This document shows positions 1-5,497 of a DNA stretch of 5,563 nucleotides, piece by piece. How positions within the stretch are numbered: the stretch's first letter is position 1; the number at the start of each line of letters is the position of its first letter. The translations under genes and the position numbers were made by a program. Source of the stretch: an uncultured Oscillospiraceae bacterium (GTDB lineage: Bacteria; Bacillota; Clostridia; Oscillospirales; Oscillospiraceae); assembly GCA_934589835.1 (NCBI GenBank), contig CAKTOK010000065.1, positions 1 through 5,563 on the forward strand, in the 5' to 3' direction. The notes under the pieces were generated by a model, which was given only the letters and a program-made list of their open reading frames with translations, was not told the DNA's origin and did no database searches.

Positions 1-75
1 CGCGTGAACCTGAGCCACAAGGACGCCATGAAGGAGATCGCCGCCAAGGAAGCCGCCGGCGAGCCCATCAAGTAA
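1..75 (+). CDS. C-terminal end of an unidentified protein (5' truncated)
   Basis: The frame starting at base 1 is open from the window edge to a TAA at 73-75 and encodes 24 residues. These are rich in Lys, Glu and Ala (for example DAMKEIAAKEAAGEP). The intrinsic terminator only 16 bases past the stop supports a real gene end on this strand. The segment DAMKEIA loosely resembles the helix near the C-terminus of RsmI-type 16S rRNA methyltransferases, which often read K-[DE]-A-[IM]-K-x-[VI]-A. The usual ending of that family is not present, however, so this is only a guess. Too little of the protein is visible to assign a function. The terminator separates it from the topoisomerase genes downstream, so it probably belongs to a different transcription unit. 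Confidence 0.75.
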   Translation, partial: RVNLSHKDAMKEIAAKEAAGEPIK

Positions 76-91
76 ATCACCGCATTGCAGA

Positions 92-117
92 GGGACCGCC
101 TGTGGGCGGTCCCTTTT
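92..117 (+). terminator. Rho-independent terminator of the upstream gene
   Basis: A perfect 9-bp GC-rich stem is formed by GGGACCGCC (92-100) and GGCGGTCCC (105-113). It has a TGTG tetraloop and is followed directly by TTTT and then CTC. It lies 16 bases after the TAA of the preceding gene and points the same way, so it should end that transcript before the topoisomerase region. The T-tract is short (four T, then C-T-C), but the stem is strong. Confidence 0.93.
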
Positions 118-290
118 CTCGCCGCGGCGCGATGTCGCGGAGCAAAGCAGAGCGGGGGAAAAAGTGCGCGAAAGCAGGGGAAAACGGGAGAAATCTGTGA
201 GATTCCAGCGGAAAACCAGAAAAAGGGAAATACTGCGGCAATTATGGTAAATCTGGCATTTATGTGTACTTTTTCACCATATTCCGATTG

Positions 291-303
291 ACATAACGTA
301 TGT
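291..303. repeat. Short perfect dyad ACATA-N3-TATGT
   Basis: ACATA (291-295) and TATGT (299-303) are exact inverted repeats around ACG. The dyad directly follows TTG (288-290), so that TTGACA at 288-293 reads as a consensus -35 hexamer. No acceptable -10 is found 16-18 bases downstream, so this is not a clear promoter. The dyad overlaps the first DnaA-box-like motif by three bases. It could be a binding site for a small dimeric regulator, but a 13-bp dyad can arise by chance. Confidence 0.4.
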
Positions 304-330
304 GGAAAACTCTGTGGAAACTGTGCAAAA
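301..330 (-). promoter_or_regulatory. Cluster of three DnaA-box-like motifs
   Basis: Three near-identical nonamers lie almost head to tail: TGTGGAAAA (301-309), TGTGGAAAC (313-321) and TGTGCAAAA (322-330). On the minus strand they read TTTTCCACA, GTTTCCACA and TTTTGCACA. These differ from the DnaA box TTATCCACA at one, two and two positions. All three face the same way, with start-to-start spacings of 12 and 9 bases. Similar runs occur at origins and upstream of dnaA in Bacillota. Here they sit about 190 bases before a topoisomerase operon, so they could place it under DnaA control or titrate DnaA. None matches the consensus perfectly, so function is unproven. Confidence 0.45.
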
Positions 331-378
331 CCTTTTCCGGACAAGGCTTTTTCCAGTTGCCTGCCTGTTATTTTTTGT

Positions 379-394
379 GTAAACCTGTAAACCT
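379..394 (+). repeat. Tandem 8-mer GTAAACCT x2
   Basis: GTAAACCT occurs twice with no gap (379-386 and 387-394). With the preceding T, each copy reads TGTAAACCT and the copies share one base. It lies in the AT-rich part of the leader, between the DnaA-box-like cluster and the candidate promoter. A direct repeat of this size could be an activator site upstream of the promoter, or simple slippage. Confidence 0.45.
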
Positions 395-448
395 TTCAGG
401 GAAAGACCTCTTTTTTGCCGAGGGGCCGCGCTTGTTGTCCGGCGAGGC

Positions 449-477
449 TTGCATTGAAGGGGAAAATACGGTAAAAT
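449..477 (+). promoter_or_regulatory. Candidate promoter of the parE-parC-lipoprotein unit
   Basis: A good -10 hexamer, TAAAAT (472-477, five of six consensus bases), lies exactly 17 bases after TTGCAT (449-454), which keeps only the TTG core of a -35. Transcription would begin near 484, giving a leader of about 34 bases that includes the GGAGG. The -35 is weak, so the promoter may need an activator or may not be the main start. No better pair was found between the upstream terminator and the gene. Confidence 0.38.
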
Positions 478-506
478 ACAGAAAAACGAATGGCTCGGTG
501 TATGCC

Positions 507-512
507 GGAGGA
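507..512 (+). promoter_or_regulatory. Ribosome binding site of parE
   Basis: GGAGGA lies six bases (counted from GGAGG) before the ATG at 518. It fixes that ATG as the start. A nearer ATG at 513 is out of frame and too close to be used. Confidence 0.88.
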
Positions 513-517
513 ATGAT

Positions 518-2518
518 ATGGCAAAGAAAAACGGATACGACAACGAAAGCATCTCCAGTCTGAAGGGCGCGGATCGGGTCCGGAAACGGCCCGGCGTTAT
601 TTTTGGCTCCGATGGGCTGGAGGGCTGCGAGCACGCGGTATTTGAGATCCTCTCCAACGCCATCGACGAGGCCCGCGGCGGCCACGGAAAGCTCATCACC
701 GTTACCCGCTTTCTGGACCACTCGGTGCAGGTGGAGGACATGGGCCGCGGCTGCCCCGTGGATTGGAACGAGAAGGAGGGGCGCTATAACTGGGAGCTGG
801 TGTTCTGCGAGCTGTACGCCGGCGGCAAGTACGACAACGAGAACAGCGAGAACTACGAGTTTTCGCTGGGTCTGAACGGCCTTGGCTCCTGCGCCACCCA
901 GTACGCCTCCCGCTATATGGACGTCACGGTGTACCGCGAGGGGAAGGAGTACCGCCTCCACTTCGAGCGGGGTGAGATCGTGGGAAAGCTGGAGAGCACG
1001 GAGCTGACCACCAACAAGAAAAGGACCGGCACCACCATCCGCTGGCTGCCGGATCTGGAGGTGTTTACCGACATCGCCGTGCCGCTGGACTACTATCAGG
1101 ACGTGATGAAGCGGCAGGCCGTGGTCAACGCCGGCGTTACGTTCCGCCTGCGCAACGAGACGGCCCCCGGCAAGTTTGACACCCAGGAGTTCCTGTATGA
1201 AAACGGCATCGCCGACTACATCCGGGAGCTGGCGGGGGACGACGCCCTGACGGAGCCGGTGTTCTGGGAGGCGGAGCGCCGGGGCCGCGACCGGGCGGAC
1301 AAGCCGGAGTACAAGGTAAAGCTCAGCGTGGCGCTGTGCTTCTCCAACCGGACGGCGGTGTGCGAGTACTACCACAACTCCAGCTATCTGGAGCACGGCG
1401 GCAGCCCGGAGAAGGCCACCCGCTCGGCCATGGTGTCCGCCATCGACAAGTATCTGCGTGACAACAACAAATACACCAAGGGCGAGTCCAAGATCACGTT
1501 TCCGGACGTGCAGGACTGCCTCATTCTGGTGAGCAACAGCTTCTCCACCCAGACCAGCTACGAGAACCAGACGAAAAAGGCCATCACCAACAAGTTCGTG
1601 CAGGAGGCCATGACGGAGTTCCTCCGCAGCCGGATGGAGATCTACTTCATCGAGAACAAGGAGGCGGCGGAGAAGATCGCCGCCCAGGTGCTGGTGAACA
1701 AGCGCAGCCGGGAGACGGCGGAGCGCACCCGCATCAACCAGAAGAAAAAGCTCACCGAGAAGATCGACATCGCCAACCGGGTGCAGAAGTTCGTGGACTG
1801 CCGCACCAAGGACGTGGAGCGGCGTGAGATCTACATCGTGGAGGGCGACTCCGCTCTGGGCGCCTGTAAGCAGAGCCGCGACGCGGAGTTTCAGGGTCTG
1901 ATGCCCGTCCGGGGCAAGATCTTGAACTGCCTGAAGGCGGACTACCCCCGTATTTTCAAAAGCGACGTCATCACCGACCTGATGAAGGTGCTGGGCTGCG
2001 GCGTGGAGGTCAGCGGCAAGGCGGTGAAGGATCTGAACCAGTTCGACCTTGCCAACCTGCGCTGGAGCAAGGTGGTCATCTGCACCGATGGCGATGTGGA
2101 CGGCTTCCAGATCCGGACGCTGATCCTGACCATGCTGTACCGCCTGTGTCCCACCCTGATCCGGGAGGGCTACGTCTATATCGCGGAGACGCCGCTGTTC
2201 GAGATCACCTGCAAGGAAAAGGGCGGCGAAAAGACGTGGTTTGCCTACTCCGAGCGGGAGAAGGCGGACATTCTCAAGGAGCTGTCCGGGAAAAAGGTGA
2301 ACATCCAGCGCTCCAAGGGACTGGGCGAGAACGACCCGGAGATGATGTGGCTCACCACCATGAATCCCGAGACACGGCGGCTCATCCGTGTGCTGCCGGA
2401 GGAGGCGGAGGAGACGGCGCGGGTCTTTGACCTGCTGCTGGGCGACAATCTGGCGGGGCGCAAGGACTATATCGCCGAGAATGGCTGCCGCTATCTGGAT
2501 ATGATCGACGTGAGCTGA
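518..2518 (+). CDS. parE: Type IIA topoisomerase B subunit, ParE/GyrB-like
   Basis: This 666-residue subunit binds and hydrolyses ATP and supplies the metal-binding TOPRIM centre for double-strand DNA passage. Its length fits ParE and Gram-positive GyrB. The GHKL ATPase domain (about 10-220) shows the catalytic Glu E43 with N47 and D50 in SNAIDEA, D74 for adenine in EDMGRG, and a glycine lid GLNGLG (118-123), where most relatives have GLHGVG. The transducer domain keeps the ATP-sensing QTK loop (Q351, K353). TOPRIM shows EGDSA (E442) and the acidic triad in DGDVDG (D524, D526, D528). SKGLGE (599-604) follows. Two departures stand out: EGDSALG for EGDSAGG, and DVDGFQ where GyrB and ParE have DVDGSH. 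The next gene encodes its partner 13 bases downstream. From memory, this divergent pair is widespread in Clostridia and is usually called topoisomerase IV. ParE fits better than GyrB because the partner lacks a GyrA box, but the substrate preference is inferred. Confidence 0.93.
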   Translation: MAKKNGYDNESISSLKGADRVRKRPGVIFGSDGLEGCEHAVFEILSNAIDEARGGHGKLITVTRFLDHSVQVEDMGRGCPVDWNEKEGRYNWELVFCELYAGGKYDNENSENYEFSLGLNGLGSCATQYASRYMDVTVYREGKEYRLHFERGEIVGKLESTELTTNKKRTGTTIRWLPDLEVFTDIAVPLDYYQDVMKRQAVVNAGVTFRLRNETAPGKFDTQEFLYENGIADYIRELAGDDALTEPVFWEAERRGRDRADKPEYKVKLSVALCFSNRTAVCEYYHNSSYLEHGGSPEKATRSAMVSAIDKYLRDNNKYTKGESKITFPDVQDCLILVSNSFSTQTSYENQTKKAITNKFVQEAMTEFLRSRMEIYFIENKEAAEKIAAQVLVNKRSRETAERTRINQKKKLTEKIDIANRVQKFVDCRTKDVERREIYIVEGDSALGACKQSRDAEFQGLMPVRGKILNCLKADYPRIFKSDVITDLMKVLGCGVEVSGKAVKDLNQFDLANLRWSKVVICTDGDVDGFQIRTLILTMLYRLCPTLIREGYVYIAETPLFEITCKEKGGEKTWFAYSEREKADILKELSGKKVNIQRSKGLGENDPEMMWLTTMNPETRRLIRVLPEEAEETARVFDLLLGDNLAGRKDYIAENGCRYLDMIDVS

Positions 2519-2520
2519 GA

Positions 2521-2526
2521 AAGGAA
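2521..2526 (+). promoter_or_regulatory. Ribosome binding site of parC
   Basis: AAGGAA lies in the 13-base gap between the parE stop and the ATG at 2532, with five bases of spacing. It supports translation of the second subunit from the same transcript. It is weaker than the GGAGG sites of the two neighbouring genes. Confidence 0.75.
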
Positions 2527-2531
2527 CCGCA

Positions 2532-4772
2532 ATGGCAAAGAAGAAAACAGAAGAAAAGACCGTCCACCGGCCGGCCGATCCCAATGTGATGGGCCTGCGG
2601 GGCGCGGTGGTGGAGCAGCCCATCACCCGCACGCTGGACGAGAACTATATGCCCTACGCCATGTCGGTCATCGTCAGCCGCGCCATCCCGGAGATCGACG
2701 GCTTCAAGCCCTCCCACCGCAAGCTGCTGTACACCATGTACAAGATGGGGCTGCTCACCGGCAGCCGCACCAAGTCCGCCAACATCGTGGGCCAGACCAT
2801 GCGCCTGAACCCCCACGGCGATCAGGCCATCTATGAGACCATGGTGCGTCTGGCCAAGGGCAACGAGTCCCTGCTGCATCCCTTCGTGGACAGCAAGGGC
2901 AACTTCGGCAAGGTGTACTCCCGGGATATGGCCTACGCCGCCAGCCGCTATACCGAGGCCAAGCTGGCGCCCATCTGCGCCGAGCTGTTCCGGGATCTGG
3001 ACTGCGACGCCGTGGACTTTGTGGACAACTACGACAACACCATGAAGGAGCCGTCGCTGCTGCCCACCACCTACCCCAATGTGCTGGTGTCCGCCAATCA
3101 GGGCATCGCCGTGGGCATGGCCAGCCAGATCTGCGGCTTCAATCTGGGCGAGGTGTGCGACACCGCCATCGCCTGTCTGAAAAATCCCGACCATGACATC
3201 GCCTCCACCCTGCTGGCGCCGGACTTCCCCACCGGCGGGCAGATCATCTGCGACGGCGATGACCTGCGTACTATCTATGCCACGGGCCGCGGCGGCCTGA
3301 AGGTCCGCGCCCGCTACCGCTACGATAAGAAGGAAAACATCATCGAGGTCTACGAGATCCCCTATTCCACCACCGTTGAGGCCATTCTGGACAAGGTGGC
3401 GGAGCTGGTGAAGGCCGGTAAGGTCAAAGAGATCAGCGATATGCGGGACGAGACGGACCTCAGCGGTCTGAAGCTGGCCATCGACCTGAAGCGGGGCGTG
3501 GACCCCGATAAGCTGATGGCCAAGCTGTTTCGCCTGACGCCGCTGCAGGACACGGTAAGCTGCAACTTCAACATCCTCATCGCCGGTATGCCCCGGGTCA
3601 TGGGGGTGGGGGAGATCCTGAACGAGTGGACGGCGTGGCGCACCGACTGCGTCAAGCGCAGGGTGTATTTCGTTCTCAACAGAAAAAAGGAAAAGCTGCA
3701 CCTGCTGCAGGGCCTGAAGCGCATCCTGCTGGATATCGACAAGGCCATCCGGATCATCCGCGAGACGGAGGAGGAATCCGAGGTCATCCCCAACCTGATG
3801 ATCGGCTTCGGCATCGATCAGGTGCAGGCGGAGTATGTGGCGGAGATCAAGCTCCGCAACATCAACAAGGAATATATCCTCAAGCGGGTGCAGGAGACGG
3901 CGGCGCTGGCCGACGAGATCGACGATCTGGAGGACACGCTGGCCAAGCCCAGCCGCATCCGCCGCATCATCGTGGACGAGCTGACGGAGGTGCGGCGGAA
4001 GTACGCCGTGCCTCGCCGCACGGAGATCGTGTACAGCCACGAGATCGAGGCGGAGCCGGAGGACGAGGCGCCGGAGGATTATCCCGTTCACCTGTTCCTG
4101 TCCCGCGAGGGCTATTTCAAGAAGATCACGCCCCAGTCCCTGCGGATGTCCGGTGAACAGAAGTACAAGGAGGGCGATGGCCCCCGCCAGTATTTTGAGG
4201 CCACCAACAACACGGAGCTGATGTTCTTTACCGACCGGCAGCAGGTCTATAAGACCCGCGCCAGCGAGTTCGGCGAGACGAAGGCCTCCCTGCTGGGCGA
4301 CTATCTGCCCGCCAAGCTGGGCATGGACGCCGGCGAAAACGTGATCTTCCTGTGCCTGCCCGGCGATTACAGCGGCAGCCTGCTGTTCGCCTTCGAGAAT
4401 GGCCGGGTGGCCCGCGTGGCCCTGAGCGCCTACGCCACCACCTCCAACCGCCGCAAGCTCACCGGCGCGTACTGCGACAAGTTCCCGCTGGTGCAGATCC
4501 TGCCGCTGACGGAGGACCGCGAGCTGGCGCTGCTGACCAACGAGCCCCGTGCCCTGCTGGTCCATACGGCGCTGCTGACGCCCAAGACCACCCGCGGCAC
4601 CCAGGGCGTGCAGGTCATGAACATCAAGCCCAAGTACCGGCTGGAGCGGCTGGCCGAGGTGGCCGACACCGGCATCGCCAATCAGGCGCGCTACCGCACC
4701 CGCACCATCCCCGCCGCCGGTGCGCTGCTGCGTCCGGAGGACAGCGAGGAAAAACAGCTGGAGCTTCTGTAA
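2532..4772 (+). CDS. parC: Type IIA topoisomerase A subunit, ParC/GyrA-like
   Basis: This 746-residue subunit cleaves and rejoins DNA as the partner of the preceding ATPase subunit. The winged-helix cleavage domain begins near residue 37 (ENYMPYAMSVIVSRAIPE). It keeps the basic KPSHRK patch (59-64), the catalytic pair R139-Y140 in AASRYTEA, and the DNA-intercalating isoleucine I192 in QGIAVGMA. The tower and coiled-coil exit gate extend to about residue 505. The C-terminal domain (about 517-715) has roughly four recognisable beta-pinwheel blades, fewer than the six of GyrA or five of E. coli ParC. It has no GyrA box (QRRGGKG type), so DNA wrapping and gyrase activity are unlikely and a relaxing or decatenating role is favoured. 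In the quinolone-contact helix, HGDQAIYE has Gln98 where most GyrA/ParC have Ser; the acidic anchor is Glu102, as in ParC. The start is set by AAGGAA. The downstream lipoprotein gene begins 10 bases after the stop. Confidence 0.93.
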   Translation: MAKKKTEEKTVHRPADPNVMGLRGAVVEQPITRTLDENYMPYAMSVIVSRAIPEIDGFKPSHRKLLYTMYKMGLLTGSRTKSANIVGQTMRLNPHGDQAIYETMVRLAKGNESLLHPFVDSKGNFGKVYSRDMAYAASRYTEAKLAPICAELFRDLDCDAVDFVDNYDNTMKEPSLLPTTYPNVLVSANQGIAVGMASQICGFNLGEVCDTAIACLKNPDHDIASTLLAPDFPTGGQIICDGDDLRTIYATGRGGLKVRARYRYDKKENIIEVYEIPYSTTVEAILDKVAELVKAGKVKEISDMRDETDLSGLKLAIDLKRGVDPDKLMAKLFRLTPLQDTVSCNFNILIAGMPRVMGVGEILNEWTAWRTDCVKRRVYFVLNRKKEKLHLLQGLKRILLDIDKAIRIIRETEEESEVIPNLMIGFGIDQVQAEYVAEIKLRNINKEYILKRVQETAALADEIDDLEDTLAKPSRIRRIIVDELTEVRRKYAVPRRTEIVYSHEIEAEPEDEAPEDYPVHLFLSREGYFKKITPQSLRMSGEQKYKEGDGPRQYFEATNNTELMFFTDRQQVYKTRASEFGETKASLLGDYLPAKLGMDAGENVIFLCLPGDYSGSLLFAFENGRVARVALSAYATTSNRRKLTGAYCDKFPLVQILPLTEDRELALLTNEPRALLVHTALLTPKTTRGTQGVQVMNIKPKYRLERLAEVADTGIANQARYRTRTIPAAGALLRPEDSEEKQLELL

Positions 4773-4778
4773 AGGAGG
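4771..4778 (+). promoter_or_regulatory. Ribosome binding site of the lipoprotein gene, overlapping the parC stop
   Basis: AAAGGAGG is a near-perfect anti-Shine-Dalgarno match whose first two bases belong to the parC stop codon. It lies four bases before the ATG at 4783. It selects that start over an upstream in-frame ATG at 4720 inside parC, which would put a polar, non-secretory extension before the signal peptide. The overlap suggests translational coupling. Confidence 0.88.
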
Positions 4779-4782
4779 GCCT

Positions 4783-5418
4783 ATGAAAAAACGAGCGCTG
4801 CCGGTCCTGCTGGCCGCCCTGCTGTGCCTGACGGGCTGCAGCAGCTTTCTGGAGCGGGAGTGGTACGAGGTCAAGGATCACAGCTCCGCCTATTACGAGG
4901 GCAGTGAGCGCGGCGTCCTGCAGGCTGAGACGTATCAGGATCTGGTCAATGACATTCTCATTCTGGTGGGCAACCACACGGAGGAGGGCACCATCCGCCT
5001 GTACTATGCTCAGGAGGGGCTGGACGCCATGGAGGCGGCAGAGAAGGCCTGCCGCGAGGTGGAGCATGACACGCCCATGGGCGCCTACGCTGCGGCGTAT
5101 CTGCAATACACGGTGGACGACACAGCCCGCAATTACAGCGAGATCGTAGTGACCATCGGCTACCGCCGCACCGAGCAGCAGCTGGCGAATATCGTCCACG
5201 CCACCAACATCTCAGCGCTGCAGGATATGCTGGCGGACGCGGCGGCACAGGGCGATGAGGAGCTGGTGGTGCAGTTCAGCAGCGTGGATGCCTCGGCATC
5301 GGACATTGAGCGGCTGGTCCACAGCGCGCAGCTCTCCGCCGGACGGCAGGGGTGGACTGTGACCTTCTACCCCGGCCGCGACAATATCGGCATCGTGGAA
5401 ATCGGATTGGGCAGCTGA
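4783..5418 (+). CDS. Small lipoprotein of unknown function with a duplicated module
   Basis: I do not recognise a named family. The 211-residue product begins MKKRALPVLLAALLCLTGC, a clear lipoprotein signal peptide: a short basic start, a hydrophobic core and the lipobox LTGC. Cys19 is the predicted lipidated residue, so the mature protein should sit on the outer face of the cytoplasmic membrane. No other membrane segment is visible. After a linker, two segments look alike. In residues 50-127 a helix (YQDLVNDIL) leads to a strand (GTIRLYY), a second helix and a hydrophobic strand ending VVTIGY. In residues 143-210 the order repeats: ALQDMLADA, ELVVQFSS, SDIERLVHSA, then a strand pair ending GIVEIGLG. 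The first copy and the YRRTEQQL that follows recall modules placed before transglutaminase-like domains in clostridial surface proteins, but no such catalytic domain is present. The gene appears co-transcribed with the topoisomerase genes; a functional link is not shown. Confidence 0.88.
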   Translation: MKKRALPVLLAALLCLTGCSSFLEREWYEVKDHSSAYYEGSERGVLQAETYQDLVNDILILVGNHTEEGTIRLYYAQEGLDAMEAAEKACREVEHDTPMGAYAAAYLQYTVDDTARNYSEIVVTIGYRRTEQQLANIVHATNISALQDMLADAAAQGDEELVVQFSSVDASASDIERLVHSAQLSAGRQGWTVTFYPGRDNIGIVEIGLGS

Positions 5419-5455
5419 CGCGGCGTATTTCAGGGAGAAAATTGGAAATGCGGGG

Positions 5456-5484
5456 TTGACAACGCGGCATTTATGCGCTATAAT
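5456..5484 (+). promoter_or_regulatory. Consensus promoter of the tRNA-Gly gene
   Basis: TTGACA (5456-5461) and TATAAT (5479-5484) both match the housekeeping sigma consensus perfectly, at the ideal 17-base spacing. Transcription should start near 5490-5492, only a few bases before the mature tRNA begins at 5498. The spacer contains a small dyad, GCAT-TT-ATGC (5467-5476). AAATGC at 5446-5451 is inverted as GCATTT at 5467-5472, flanking the -35. Such strong promoters are typical of stable RNA genes. Confidence 0.93.
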
Positions 5485-5497
5485 CGACCTTGCGTTT

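Larger units (their letters stand above)
118..506. other. Long non-coding leader region upstream of parE
   Basis: No convincing gene was found here. The short open frames lack a ribosome binding site or run into the topoisomerase gene in another frame. Bases 140-240 are purine-rich on the plus strand, with GGGGAAAA at 155-162 and again at 177-184, exactly 22 bases apart; a third copy is at 459-466. A small AT-rich hairpin (AATCT-GTG-AGATT) lies at 192-204. From about 240 to 420 the sequence is clearly more AT-rich than the flanking genes and holds the DnaA-box-like cluster, the dyad and the tandem repeat listed separately. For a compact bacterial genome this is a large gap, and its layered short motifs suggest regulatory DNA. 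Confidence 0.7.

Noticed and set aside
1..75. Calling the partial gene rsmI
   Set aside because: Only a seven-residue resemblance to the RsmI C-terminal helix is visible and the final residues do not fit that family, so no name is given.
128..139. Palindrome CGCGATGTCGCG after the terminator
   Set aside because: The stem is only four to five bases with a tiny loop and no T-tract. In GC-rich sequence this is expected by chance.
85..291. Plus-strand open frame of 68 codons after the first gene
   Set aside because: It begins at a TTG inside the terminator region, reads through the terminator hairpin and lacks a ribosome binding site.
118..517. Chromosomal replication origin
   Set aside because: There are DnaA-box-like motifs and some AT-rich sequence, but no perfect DnaA box, no dnaA, dnaN or rpmH neighbour and no clear unwinding element. 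A regulatory role is the safer reading.
300..563. Plus-strand open frame of 87 codons starting at 300
   Set aside because: It starts without a ribosome binding site inside the DnaA-box-like cluster and overlaps the parE start in another frame. Its product has no recognisable features.
368..2632. Very long minus-strand open frame (754 codons) opposite parE
   Set aside because: Its product is a low-complexity run of Leu, Ala, Val, His and Gln with no domain, and it crosses the leader, all of parE and the start of parC. It is the usual antisense shadow of a GC-rich gene whose own strand has clear catalytic motifs.
518..4772. Naming the pair gyrB-gyrA
   Set aside because: The A subunit lacks a GyrA box and has a short pinwheel, and the ParC-type Glu occupies the second quinolone-contact position. 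ParE/ParC is the better label, though biochemical class is not proven.
4720..4782. Longer start for the lipoprotein, 21 codons upstream
   Set aside because: The extension lies inside parC, has no ribosome binding site and would place charged residues before the signal peptide. The ATG at 4783 has AAAGGAGG and gives a clean lipoprotein signal.
2382..4874. Very long minus-strand open frame (830 codons) opposite parC
   Set aside because: It has the same shadow composition and spans three plus-strand genes. No ribosome binding site or protein motif supports it.
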